Notes under the pieces: model-generated
What the model saw: the letters and a program-made list of their open reading frames with translations, nothing else
The model's database searches: none
Told to the model about the DNA's origin: nothing
Source: Prochlorococcus sp. AG-363-C20
Lineage (GTDB): Bacteria > Cyanobacteriota > Cyanobacteriia > PCC-6307 > Cyanobiaceae
Assembly (NCBI GenBank): GCA_003280295.1
Contig: QCFI01000006.1
Location: 1 to 64,000 of the forward strand
Direction: 5' to 3'
DNA: 64,000 bases
Shown here: positions 37,075-46,457 of the stretch, piece after piece
Position numbering within the stretch: position 1 is the stretch's first letter
Layout: each line of letters begins with the position of its first letter
Position numbers and translations under genes: made by a program

Positions 37075-38961
37075 ATGGCGATTCGTCAGGATGAAAATCA
37101 ACCGAATCGCCGTTTCGGGATTGTCAACTTTTTGTTAATTGGATTTGGATCCCTTTTGCTTATAAGCAGTTTCTTTCCGAATCCGAATATGCAGGTACCT
37201 CGTGTTCCTTATTCCTTATTTATTGATCAGGTGAATGATGGCGATGTTAAGAGGGCTTATATCACTCAGGATCAAATTAGATATGAGCTTTCAGCGGCTG
37301 AAGAAGGTGCTCCAACAGTATTGGCTACTACGCCAATTTTCGATATGGATTTACCTCAGAGATTGGAATCAAAAGGGGTTGAGTTTGCAGCAGCTCCTCC
37401 AAAGAAACCAAATATTTTTACAACCATTCTTAGCTGGGTTGTTCCCCCACTGATTTTTATACTTGTCCTTCAATTTTTTGCCCGAAGAAGTATGGGTGGA
37501 GGGGGAGCACAAGGAGCTCTAAGCTTTACCAAAAGCAAGGCAAAGGTCTATGTACCAGATGAAGAGTCTCGTGTGACCTTTCAAGATGTTGCAGGAGTTG
37601 ATGAAGCAAAGGATGAATTAACTGAAATTGTTGATTTTTTGAAAATCCCTGAGCGATATACAGATATTGGTGCTCGAATTCCAAAGGGTGTGCTTTTAGT
37701 AGGTCCACCAGGAACAGGAAAGACTTTATTGTCTAAAGCTGTTGCAGGAGAGGCAAGTGTCCCTTTTTTCATAATATCCGGATCGGAATTTGTCGAGTTA
37801 TTTGTTGGAGCAGGGGCGGCGCGTGTTAGAGATCTTTTTGAGCAGGCGAAAAAGAAGGCTCCTTGCATAATTTTTATTGATGAACTTGATGCCATTGGCA
37901 AAAGTAGATCAGGTTCTATGGGGGTTGTAGGAGGTAACGATGAAAGAGAACAAACACTCAATCAACTCTTAACTGAAATGGATGGTTTCTCTTCTACAGA
38001 TAAGCCAGTAATTGTTTTAGCTGCAACTAACCAACCAGAGGTTCTTGATGCTGCTCTTTTGCGACCAGGCCGATTTGATCGTCAGGTTTTGGTAGATAGA
38101 CCAGATCTTTCTGGAAGGAAAACCATTCTTGATATTTACGTAAACAAGGTCAAATTGGCTAAAGGTGTGGATTTGGAGAAAATAGCTCAAGCTACTAGTG
38201 GATTTGCAGGTGCTGATTTAGCAAATATGGTTAACGAGGCTGCTTTGCTTGCCGCTAGAAATAAACGTACTGAAGTTGAGCAAAGGGATCTGAATGAAGC
38301 GATTGAGAGAGTTGTGGCTGGCCTAGAAAAGAAGAGCAGAGTTCTTCAAGATGATGAGAAGAAAGTGGTTGCATATCACGAAGTTGGTCACGCTATCGTT
38401 GGTCACTTAATGCCTGGAGGAAGCAAGGTTGCCAAAATTTCTATAGTGCCAAGAGGGATGAGTGCTCTTGGATATACTTTGCAACTTCCTACAGAAGAGA
38501 GATTCTTAAATTCAAAGGAGGATTTACAAGGGCAGATAGCAACATTGTTGGGTGGCCGATCTGCTGAAGAAATAGTCTTTGGCAAAATCACTACTGGAGC
38601 TTCCAACGATTTGCAGCGAGCTACTGACTTGGCTGAGCAAATGGTTGGTACTTATGGAATGAGCGATATTTTAGGTCCACTTGCTTATGACAAACAAGGA
38701 GGGGGAACATTCTTAGGAGGCAACAACAATCCCCGAAGAGTTGTAAGTGATGCCACAGCGCAGGCAATTGATAAGGAAGTAAGAAGCCTTGTAGACAAGG
38801 GCCATGAAAATGCATTGATGATTCTTAGACAAAACCTGCCTTTGCTTGAAAAGATATCTCAACAAATTCTTGAAAAAGAAGTAATCGAAGGAGATGTTTT
38901 AAAGGAGATGCTTGATCAAAGCTTTATGCCTAAAGAACTCACATCTTTAAAAAACACTTGA
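37075..38961 (+). CDS. ftsH: Membrane ATP-dependent zinc protease FtsH
   Basis: Degrades damaged membrane proteins; in cyanobacteria FtsH heteromers remove photodamaged D1 of photosystem II. The 628 residues have two membrane helices (17-33 and about 115-135), the AAA module (GPPGTGKT at 210-217, [11 protein letters not shown], second-region-of-homology [20 protein letters not shown]) and the protease zinc site HEVGH at 435-439. The homologue cannot be placed among the several cyanobacterial FtsH types from sequence alone. Confidence 0.96.
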   Translation: MAIRQDENQPNRRFGIVNFLLIGFGSLLLISSFFPNPNMQVPRVPYSLFIDQVNDGDVKRAYITQDQIRYELSAAEEGAPTVLATTPIFDMDLPQRLESKGVEFAAAPPKKPNIFTTILSWVVPPLIFILVLQFFARRSMGGGGAQGALSFTKSKAKVYVPDEESRVTFQDVAGVDEAKDELTEIVDFLKIPERYTDIGARIPKGVLLVGPPGTGKTLLSKAVAGEASVPFFIISGSEFVELFVGAGAARVRDLFEQAKKKAPCIIFIDELDAIGKSRSGSMGVVGGNDEREQTLNQLLTEMDGFSSTDKPVIVLAATNQPEVLDAALLRPGRFDRQVLVDRPDLSGRKTILDIYVNKVKLAKGVDLEKIAQATSGFAGADLANMVNEAALLAARNKRTEVEQRDLNEAIERVVAGLEKKSRVLQDDEKKVVAYHEVGHAIVGHLMPGGSKVAKISIVPRGMSALGYTLQLPTEERFLNSKEDLQGQIATLLGGRSAEEIVFGKITTGASNDLQRATDLAEQMVGTYGMSDILGPLAYDKQGGGTFLGGNNNPRRVVSDATAQAIDKEVRSLVDKGHENALMILRQNLPLLEKISQQILEKEVIEGDVLKEMLDQSFMPKELTSLKNT

Positions 38962-39006
38962 CTAAACAACCTTTTTCTCCGATAACAACTTTTTAAGGCT
39001 TCCTCC

Positions 39007-39963
39007 ATGGTTTTTAATGCCCATGGTGTCGCTGCCATTCTTTCTACTATTAAAGGCGGGGACTTCCTATCATCATCCGACTTAACCTCTGAGCAAATTT
39101 CTGCTTTGTTTGAGTTAGCAAGTCAACTTAAAAAAGGAGAACGTCGGATAGATCTTGGAAATCGTACTTTAGGTTTGATTTTTACAAAATCCTCCACACG
39201 AACACGTGTAAGTTTTCAAGTCGCTATGGCTAGGCTTGGAGGGCAGATAGTAGATTTAAATCCTCAAAATACTCAGCTGGGTAGAGGAGAAGTATTGCAA
39301 GACACAGCAAGAGTTTTAAGTCGTTTTTGTGATGCTTTAGCTGTTCGTACCTATGAACAGAATGAGATTTTAGATTATGCAAATTGGGCTTCTATACCAG
39401 TAATTAATGCTTTGACTGATTTAGAACATCCTTGCCAGGCACTTGCTGACTTCTTTACCATGAAGGAGGCTTTTGGGAGAATTAAGGGACATACTCTTGC
39501 TTATGTAGGTGATGGAAATAATGTGGCAAATTCTTTAATGATTTGTGGTGGGCTTTTAGGAGTTAATGTACGAGTTGCCTCACCAAAAGGGTTTGAGCCT
39601 CTTCCTGAAGTTGTAGAAAAAGCCCGTAAATTATCTGTAGATGGAGCTAAAATTGTATTAACAAATGACCCTATAGAGTCAGTTAAAGGGGCAGATGCAG
39701 TTTATACCGATGTATGGGCTTCTATGGGGCAGGAAAAAGAGAAGGAACTTAGAGAGAAAGCTTTTAAAAAGTTTTGCCTTGATAAAAAATTGTTTTCAGA
39801 AGCAAGTCCTAATGCAATTGTTCTTCATTGCCTCCCTGCTCATCGAGGAGAAGAAATTAGCAATGAAGTAATGGAAAGTGAATCTAGTCGCATCTTTGAC
39901 CAGGCTGAGAATCGACTTCATGTTCAACAAGCACTTTTGGCAGCTCTTCTTGGCGGGCTTTAA
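39007..39963 (+). CDS. argF: Ornithine carbamoyltransferase
   Basis: Forms citrulline from ornithine and carbamoyl phosphate. The 318 residues contain the carbamoyl-phosphate motif STRTR at 63-67, HPCQALADF, and the ornithine-binding HCLPAHRGEE near the C-terminus. A short hairpin (39966-39972 with 39983-39989) follows the stop but lacks a T-run and runs into the lexA promoter region. Confidence 0.96.
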   Translation: MVFNAHGVAAILSTIKGGDFLSSSDLTSEQISALFELASQLKKGERRIDLGNRTLGLIFTKSSTRTRVSFQVAMARLGGQIVDLNPQNTQLGRGEVLQDTARVLSRFCDALAVRTYEQNEILDYANWASIPVINALTDLEHPCQALADFFTMKEAFGRIKGHTLAYVGDGNNVANSLMICGGLLGVNVRVASPKGFEPLPEVVEKARKLSVDGAKIVLTNDPIESVKGADAVYTDVWASMGQEKEKELREKAFKKFCLDKKLFSEASPNAIVLHCLPAHRGEEISNEVMESESSRIFDQAENRLHVQQALLAALLGGL

Positions 39964-39986
39964 GACTTGCCACTAACCTCTTTGGC

Positions 39987-40002
39987 AGGTACAAATGTAT
40001 TG
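39987..40002 (+). promoter_or_regulatory. Possible LexA box
   Basis: An imperfect palindrome containing GGTACAAATGTATT sits about 9 bases before the lexA reading frame. It resembles the AGTAC-N3/4-TGTTC-like boxes of cyanobacterial LexA, so autoregulation is plausible. One half-site deviates, and no other SOS gene in the window shows the same motif. Confidence 0.35.
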
Positions 40003-40010
40003 ATAGGTCA

Positions 40011-40637
40011 ATGCACTTCGTAGCTATGTCACCTAATAGTTCACTCACCTCTGCCCAGCAAGAATTATATGACTGGTTAGCTGATTACATAGGTACTCAT
40101 CATCACAGCCCTTCTATTAGGCAGATGATGAAGGCTATGAGCCTACGTTCCCCTGCGCCTATCCAAAGTAGGTTAAGACACTTGCAAGAAAAAGGATGGA
40201 TAACATGGCAAGAAGGGCAGGCGAGAACTTTACAGCTTTTAGGTGGCTTAGTTTCTGGAATTCCCGTCCTTGGAGCAGTTGCAGCAGGAGGTTTAGTAGA
40301 GACTTTTGATGACGTCCATGAAAGATTGGATTTGAATTCAGTACTTGAGAGGCAAGGTTTATTTGCTTTGACTGTGAATGGTGATTCAATGGTTGATGCA
40401 CACATAGCAGATGGGGATGTAGTCCTCATGGAACCAGTTCTTGAGCCATTTAGATTGAGGAATGGGACTGTTGTTAGTGCCATGGTTCCAGGTAGCGGAA
40501 CTACTCTTAAGCATTTTCATCGAAATGGTGAATTGATTAGATTGGAAGCAGCAAATCCTTTGTATGAACCTATTGAATTGAATGCAGAGCAGGTGCAAAT
40601 ACAGGGAAAGTTGCTAGCTGTTTGGCGCCAGGTATGA
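40011..40637 (+). CDS. lexA: SOS repressor LexA
   Basis: A DNA-binding repressor that self-cleaves after RecA activation. The 208-residue frame has an N-terminal winged helix (SAQQELYDWLADYIGTHHHSPS, SIRQMMKAMSL), the scissile A92-G93 in AVAAGGLVE, catalytic S126 (GDSM) and K167 (TTLKHF). All cleavage residues are present, unlike some cyanobacterial LexA proteins that have lost them. ATG 40011 or 40026 (MSPNSSL) are both possible; the second is closer to the family start. Confidence 0.93.
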   Translation: MHFVAMSPNSSLTSAQQELYDWLADYIGTHHHSPSIRQMMKAMSLRSPAPIQSRLRHLQEKGWITWQEGQARTLQLLGGLVSGIPVLGAVAAGGLVETFDDVHERLDLNSVLERQGLFALTVNGDSMVDAHIADGDVVLMEPVLEPFRLRNGTVVSAMVPGSGTTLKHFHRNGELIRLEAANPLYEPIELNAEQVQIQGKLLAVWRQV

Positions 40638-40709
40638 GGAATTTGAAGTGTAAACTGTATTAGTAATTCTTGGTTGACCCTTTAGGAGGAGGTCTATAGC
40701 TAGTTTTAT

Positions 40710-40782
40710 GGGGCCATAGCTCAGCTGGTAGAGCACCTGCATGGCATGCAGGGGGTCAGGAGTTCGAGTCTCCTTGGCTCCA
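40710..40782 (+). tRNA. tRNA-Ala (GGC anticodon)
   Basis: 73 nt: acceptor GGGGCCA with TGGCTCC (one G-U pair) plus A, D-arm with AGCTCAGCTGGTAGAGC, anticodon stem CCTGC/GCAGG with loop ATGGCAT giving GGC, and T-arm GGAGTTCGAGTCTCC. It marks the left edge of the surface-polysaccharide island. Confidence 0.97.
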
Positions 40783-40997
40783 TTGATTAAACCCTTTTTA
40801 CTAATAAGTTCAATTAGTATTGAATCCATCCCCTTTGCTTTTTTCTCACACGAATTGCCTAGTATCCCTATATTGACTATTGGTTGACCTAATTATTGGG
40901 AGCTGTAACCGTATATAGTCCCTAAAAACATATAATTCATACGAGGAATTGACCCTCGAAAAGCTCTATCTACCCTTGAGAGGAATTCACTGAATGA

Positions 40998-41023
40998 TTG
41001 ACGAAAATCTTTTTTGATACAAT
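40998..41023 (+). promoter_or_regulatory. Candidate promoter of the ABC flippase gene
   Basis: An extended -10 (TGATACAAT, hexamer 41018-41023) lies 36 bases before the ATG at 41060. TTGACG at 40998-41003 could be a -35, but the 14-base spacing is short, so the extended -10 is the stronger clue. The 277-base gap between tRNA-Ala and the gene otherwise holds nothing recognised. Confidence 0.35.
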
Positions 41024-41059
41024 AGTGGTTCAAGATCTATTGATATCTAGATATTAGTA

Positions 41060-42853
41060 ATGTGGAAACTTGGAGCTCTCAACTTAAATAATTTATTGAA
41101 AAATAATTATTTGTATAAAATAATTATCATAATGACACCACGGAGAAGACTTCAATTAATAGGATTGATAATTTTAATGGTAATCAATGGAATAGCAGAA
41201 GCTATTTCTTTAGCCTCTTTTATCCCTTTTATATCGATATTGACCAATCATGAATCATTTTATAATTTAGAACTAGTTTATAAAATCTCAACTTTATTAG
41301 GTATAACTAATAGTAGTCAATTGCTATTACCTATAACAATAATTTTTTGCACTTTAGTCATAATATCTTCATCAATCAGGCTGCTTAATATATGGTGTAT
41401 TGGCCAACTTACCGCAAGGCTGGAAATTGATTTAAGTTATCTTGTATACAAGAGAAACCTTTATCAAACATATAGCGAGTATACAAAAAAGAACTCCTCA
41501 GATATTCTTGCAACAGTTATGAGTTATTCAGCAGCAGCAGTTAGTGCAATAGATGCTTTGTTGAGAATAACATCGGCAACACTTTTGGCGCTGTCAATTT
41601 TAATTTCATTGATTTTATTTAATTGGAAGATGGCATTTACATGTATAGGCATATTTTCATTTTTCTATTTAACAATAAGTAAAACAGTAAGAAGAAAACT
41701 TGAATTTAATGGAAAACTAGAGGCTTCTTTAGACCGTGAGAAGATTAGATCCTTGCAGGAAGGTCTTGGAGGCTTTCGTGATTTACTTATAAATGGGACA
41801 CAAGATGTTTATTTATCATCTTTTGAGAAGTATCAAAGAAAATTAAAAATTAAACTTGCTGAATCTTCATACCTTTCTTCTTTTCCAAGATATGCCATTG
41901 AAGCACTTTGTTTAATATCAATAGCTATTTTCGCACTGCTTTTGTCTAATTCGAATAATAAAGTTATCTCTTTTATACCTTTATTAGGAACGTACGCGCT
42001 AGCTTCTCAAAAGCTATTGCCTACTTTTCAACAATTATATTCAGGATGGGCAGCTTATAAATGGAAATACGCAGGCGTGAAACTTTTACTAAAAGAGTTG
42101 GAAAAACCTTTTTCAATAGAAGTCGACAGAAGCAAAATACCTCCATTACCTTTGAATAAGGAAATACATTTTAATGATTTGAACTTTTCTTATTCTTCTG
42201 GAAATGACTATGCTGTTTTGAAAAATATAAATCTAAAGATAAAGAAAGGCGATAGGTTAGGAATTATAGGGGAGACAGGAAGTGGAAAAAGTACTCTCCT
42301 TGATATATTAATGGGATTACTTAAGCCTACTGGTGGACAATTTTTGATTGATGGGGCTGATTTATATTGTGATAATAATCCACTTAATGTTTACCGTTGG
42401 AGATACTCTATCTCACATGTACCGCAACATATTTTTTTAACAGAAGGGACTATTGCTCAAAACATTGCTTTTGGTAAATCACATGTTGAAATAGATTTTG
42501 ATGAAATTATAGAAGCCGCAAGGAAAGCAAAATTACTTGATTTTATAAATAAAACAAAGTATGGGTTTGATACATATGTTGGTGAACGTGGAATTAGATT
42601 GAGTGGAGGTCAGAGACAAAGAATAGGTATAGCAAGAGCACTTTTCAACAAAACAAATATACTTATTCTGGACGAAGCAACAAGTGCCCTTGATATTAAT
42701 ACCGAGGCGTCGATATTGGAATCAATTAATCAACTAAATGAAGAACTAACTATCATAACTGTCACACATAGAGTAAATACATTAAGAAGTTGCAATCGCT
42801 TAATAAGGGTAAAAGAAGGATCCTTATTTGAGGAGATTGATACGTCAATTTAG
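41060..42853 (+). CDS. ABC transporter, PglK/MsbA-like lipid-linked glycan flippase
   Basis: A half-transporter of 597 residues, expected to flip a lipid-linked sugar or export a surface glycan across the inner membrane. The N-terminal 340 residues hold six hydrophobic segments. The nucleotide-binding domain has Walker A GETGSGKST near 411, a Q-loop (ISHVPQHIFL), signature LSGGQRQRIGIARAL, Walker B ILILDEATSALD and H-loop VTHRVNTL. The resemblance to Campylobacter PglK and the neighbouring PglE- and PglF-like genes suggest glycan assembly rather than drug export; substrate is inferred. Confidence 0.85.
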   Translation: MWKLGALNLNNLLKNNYLYKIIIIMTPRRRLQLIGLIILMVINGIAEAISLASFIPFISILTNHESFYNLELVYKISTLLGITNSSQLLLPITIIFCTLVIISSSIRLLNIWCIGQLTARLEIDLSYLVYKRNLYQTYSEYTKKNSSDILATVMSYSAAAVSAIDALLRITSATLLALSILISLILFNWKMAFTCIGIFSFFYLTISKTVRRKLEFNGKLEASLDREKIRSLQEGLGGFRDLLINGTQDVYLSSFEKYQRKLKIKLAESSYLSSFPRYAIEALCLISIAIFALLLSNSNNKVISFIPLLGTYALASQKLLPTFQQLYSGWAAYKWKYAGVKLLLKELEKPFSIEVDRSKIPPLPLNKEIHFNDLNFSYSSGNDYAVLKNINLKIKKGDRLGIIGETGSGKSTLLDILMGLLKPTGGQFLIDGADLYCDNNPLNVYRWRYSISHVPQHIFLTEGTIAQNIAFGKSHVEIDFDEIIEAARKAKLLDFINKTKYGFDTYVGERGIRLSGGQRQRIGIARALFNKTNILILDEATSALDINTEASILESINQLNEELTIITVTHRVNTLRSCNRLIRVKEGSLFEEIDTSI

Positions 42854-42936
42854 GTGCTTGCCTTCTAAAATTGATTTTTAATAGAAACAATTTTCCTCAG
42901 GGCTTAGTAAGGAGAACCTAAATTTAATTTATTTAA

Positions 42937-44112
42937 TTAGTTTATATAATCTAAAATAGTTGTTATTACATACTCCTGCTCTTCAAAAGTAAGACTAAAT
43001 GATGAAGGTAAAATGATAATTCTCTCCCATAAATTATTTGTTACTTTGAGGTTACCCCTTAATGCATCTTTGTAGGGCTGTTGTATATGTATGGGTCTCC
43101 AGAATTCTTTTGCACGTATAAATTTTTTATTAAGATGATTAATAAGTTGCTTTGGCTTTATTAGAGAGCTTTCATTTATGACAAATCCTGAAAGCCAACA
43201 TGAGCTTGTAGCCCAATCCATTTCTGGTAATGGGTCTAAGACTTTTTCAATTTTTAGTCTTAATGAATATTTTTTTGCGATTTCTCTTTTCTTATAGATT
43301 ATTTCTGTTAGCCTTTCAATTTGTGCTAATCCAATGGCAGCTTGGGTATTAATCATACGATAATTATATCCAATTTGATCATGTACATAGTTTGGTCCTG
43401 TTTTGGCAGTAGAACCTAAATGCTTTGCTTTATTTACTAAATCCTTATTAGGAGAGCAAATCGCACCTCCACCTCCGCAAGTAATTGATTTATTTCCATT
43501 AAATGAAAAGCAGGTCAGATCTGAGAAGGGACCAATGTCTAAATTTTTATACTTTGATCCAATGGCAGCAGCTGCATCTGTTATTAAAGGGATTTTAAAT
43601 TCTTTTGCGATTTCACCTAGTTTGTCCATATTAGCTGGATGTCCAAAAGAAAAAACAGGAACTAATGCTGCTACGCGTTGCCCTGTTTCTTTATGAATAC
43701 AATGATTAGCGTTAACGACTACATTTTTAGCTAGTTCATCATAAAGAATTATAGGATCTATAGTAAGTGATTTAGAATCAATATCTAAAAGCCATGGGAA
43801 AGCACCTGCATGGGAGATAGCATTCGCAGTAGCTATAAATGTATATGATGGAATTATTACTAAATCTCCTTTATTCACTCCTGCAACTAACATAGATAAA
43901 TGTAATGCAGATGTTCCCGAGGAAGTAGTAGTTGTAGAACCATTAGCTAAGCCAACTGAAGAAGATATCTCATCTTCGAATTTTTCAATAAGTGGACCTA
44001 TTGAAGAAAGATAGTTTGTCTTAATACATTGATCTAAATAGTACTTCTCCTTGCCCGACAAATCAGGAATCGAAATTTCTATCCATTTTTTTAAAGAAGA
44101 ATCTTGGCTCAT
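42937..44112 (-). CDS. DegT/DnrJ/StrS (LegC-like) sugar aminotransferase
   Basis: A 391-residue PLP enzyme that would aminate a 4-keto sugar nucleotide. Seen: SSGTSALHLSMLVAGV, PSYTFIATANAI, DAAAAIGSKYKN and the PLP lysine K208 in FSFNGNKSITCGGGG. The FNGNK motif recalls LegC- and PglE-type enzymes, so a UDP-4-amino-4,6-dideoxy sugar is the likely product with the adjacent dehydratase. It ends 83 bases after the convergent ABC gene. Confidence 0.88.
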   Translation of the reverse strand: MSQDSSLKKWIEISIPDLSGKEKYYLDQCIKTNYLSSIGPLIEKFEDEISSSVGLANGSTTTTSSGTSALHLSMLVAGVNKGDLVIIPSYTFIATANAISHAGAFPWLLDIDSKSLTIDPIILYDELAKNVVVNANHCIHKETGQRVAALVPVFSFGHPANMDKLGEIAKEFKIPLITDAAAAIGSKYKNLDIGPFSDLTCFSFNGNKSITCGGGGAICSPNKDLVNKAKHLGSTAKTGPNYVHDQIGYNYRMINTQAAIGLAQIERLTEIIYKKREIAKKYSLRLKIEKVLDPLPEMDWATSSCWLSGFVINESSLIKPKQLINHLNKKFIRAKEFWRPIHIQQPYKDALRGNLKVTNNLWERIIILPSSFSLTFEEQEYVITTILDYIN

Positions 44113-44141
44113 AAAATCTTAAAAGAGTAATCTTTTGGGAT

Positions 44142-46010
44142 TTAGGAATGATTAGTCCATTCTGGCACTATCATTGCCAATTCTTCTAATGCTTTTCTTG
44201 TATTATTATCTTTGATATGTTTTTCAATGATATTAATACTTTCCTTAAGTTTATCTAGAGCAATAAATTTTTCTTTAGCTCTAAAAATCAATGGATGCAA
44301 GGTAGGTTCAGCTTCAGTATCTACTAGCAACTCTTCATATAGCTTTTCACCTGATCGTAATCCAGTAACTATTATTTGAATATCTCCTGCAGGATTTTCT
44401 TCAGTCTTTTCTGTTAATCCAGTAAGGTGGATCATTTGTTTTGCAAGATCCATAATTTTTACAGGTTCTCCCATGTCAAGCAGGAATACTTCACCTCCCT
44501 CTGCGATTACAGAAGCTTGTATTAACAATTGGGCTGCTTCCGGAATAGTCATAAAGTATCTAATTATGTTTTGATGAGTAATAGTAATAGGTCCACCAGA
44601 GGTGATTTGTTCTTTAAAAAGAGGAACTACTGATCCAGAAGAATTTAAGACATTACCAAAACGAACCATTGAGAAGCAGGTGGATTTTTCTTCAGGTTCA
44701 CCTTGTTTAGAACGATTTAAATCAGCGAATCCTTGAACAATCATTTCTGCAAAACGCTTTGATGCGCCCATTACATTGCTCGGACGCACTGCTTTGTCAG
44801 TAGAAATCAGTAGCAATTTTTTCACCATTGCTCTATTGGCAGCATTACAAATAGCAAATGTAGAGAAGATATTATTTCGTAATCCTTGTAAAGGATTTGC
44901 CTGAACTAAAGGTACATGTTTATAAGCAGCAGCATGAAAAACTAATTCGACTTGATTCTTACAAAATAAATTTGTCAATAAAATTTCATCACAAGAATCT
45001 CCTAAGACTGCTACTATTTCTATATTAGTAAGATCTAATATCTTCAATTCTTTGAGTATTGTATATAAATTTGATTCACACCAATCAAATAAGATTAGTT
45101 TTTGTGGACTTAGCTTAATAATTTGGCGACAAAGTTCTGATCCAATTGAACCTCCAGCCCCCGTAACACAAATGATACTATTTTTTATGCTAGGACCTAG
45201 CAAAGTTTGTAATGGAGGAACACTTTCTCGACCTAGTAGATCTTCTATTAGTATTGGTCTTAGTGCATTTACATTGGCTCTACCAGATGTGAGATCACTC
45301 AGTGATGGCATCTGCAAAATCTTTAATTCTTGTTTTTGGATAAAGTTGACTATTTCTTTTCTTCTTTTTCTATCTAGGCTAGGGATTGCCAATAAGACTT
45401 GATCAATTTGATCTTTTACTTTAATAAGCTTACTTGGCGGATTGATAGGAATTCCATCTAAAGTCCTACTCCAAAGTGCAGAAGAGTCATCTATGAATGT
45501 TTTGATTATATAATTTTTGTCCATTTTAAGAGAAGCTGCAAGTTGAGCACCAGCTTCACCTGAACCATAAATTGCTACTTTAAGAATAGGTTTTTGGGAT
45601 ATACCCCCTATGGATAGAAGTAAGTCCCTTAGAATAAACCTTACAAAGCAAATTATCAGAGTTAATATGATCCAGAAAAGAATTGATTCTTTTAGACTAA
45701 ATATATGTTTAGAGTTTATAGATGAATAAATCAAAAGTATGAATACAACTGTTAAGTTTCTGCCTCCAATAAGGTATATATCTTTACTAGATAGGTATTT
45801 AGTCAGACTTTTGTATTGACCAGTAATTATATAAGATAATAAGACAGCGCAAACTATGCTAACTATTTCACCATTTTTAGAGTCGCTACCACTTAGCCAA
45901 AGAGTGAACTTTGATGCATTAATTACTATTAATGTGTCTAATAAAATTAATATAGCTCTTCTATAGGCGGATCTTAATGTTATTACTCTAGAAAGATAGT
46001 TGAATGACAT
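44142..46010 (-). CDS. Membrane-bound NDP-sugar 4,6-dehydratase, PglF/FlaA1/CapD family
   Basis: A 622-residue protein with four N-terminal membrane helices (about residues 15-135), a nucleotide-binding intermediate domain (KVAIYGSGEAGAQLAASL) and a SDR catalytic domain starting at VTGAGGSIGSELCRQII near residue 280. The SDR SxMK-type region reads ISTDKAVRPSNVMGASKR, where classic YxxxK is altered as in this dehydratase family. It should act on UDP-GlcNAc and feed the aminotransferase downstream on the same strand. Confidence 0.9.
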   Translation of the reverse strand: MSFNYLSRVITLRSAYRRAILILLDTLIVINASKFTLWLSGSDSKNGEIVSIVCAVLLSYIITGQYKSLTKYLSSKDIYLIGGRNLTVVFILLIYSSINSKHIFSLKESILFWIILTLIICFVRFILRDLLLSIGGISQKPILKVAIYGSGEAGAQLAASLKMDKNYIIKTFIDDSSALWSRTLDGIPINPPSKLIKVKDQIDQVLLAIPSLDRKRRKEIVNFIQKQELKILQMPSLSDLTSGRANVNALRPILIEDLLGRESVPPLQTLLGPSIKNSIICVTGAGGSIGSELCRQIIKLSPQKLILFDWCESNLYTILKELKILDLTNIEIVAVLGDSCDEILLTNLFCKNQVELVFHAAAYKHVPLVQANPLQGLRNNIFSTFAICNAANRAMVKKLLLISTDKAVRPSNVMGASKRFAEMIVQGFADLNRSKQGEPEEKSTCFSMVRFGNVLNSSGSVVPLFKEQITSGGPITITHQNIIRYFMTIPEAAQLLIQASVIAEGGEVFLLDMGEPVKIMDLAKQMIHLTGLTEKTEENPAGDIQIIVTGLRSGEKLYEELLVDTEAEPTLHPLIFRAKEKFIALDKLKESINIIEKHIKDNNTRKALEELAMIVPEWTNHS

Positions 46011-46457
46011 GATTATTCTTATCTAAAATAATTAATAGGCTTAGCTTTAATCGATAAAAAAACAAAAGGGTTATTGAAATTATAAGTTATTAGTAATCTA
46101 TTTAACAGGGAAGAAGGCTTAAAGCCGATTAATAAAACAATAAAAACTAATTTATTATTATTGCAGTGTTGAGATTTTGCAAGTTGTTGTAAATCTGGGC
46201 ATATTATGGTTTTGACTGGCATAGCAAATATATAGCCATGAGTTAGTATTGAGCTCACCTTAGCCTTCTCCTAAGCCATGATAAATATTTACTATGCGAC
46301 ACTGAAATGTTAAATTAGTATATATAAACTATAGCACAAACGGATAATTCGAACAAATTTCAAACAAAGCCTCCAAATTTTTACTCTTACTCAATTTGCT
46401 TTTATTAGAGCGTATATTAACTCATCACTTCATGGTGCCAGAGCAAAATAACTCTAT
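46011..46457. other. Gene-poor gap in the island
   Basis: 447 AT-rich bases between the dehydratase and the Wzy-like gene. The longest frame (reverse strand, 46019-46258, 79 codons) resembles nothing I know and has no family motif, so I do not call it a gene. It may be decayed sequence or hold the dehydratase promoter. Confidence 0.5.

Noticed and set aside
46019-46258. 79-codon reverse-strand frame
   Set aside because: No recognisable motif, no clear ribosome site, and the AT-rich setting makes such a frame likely by chance.
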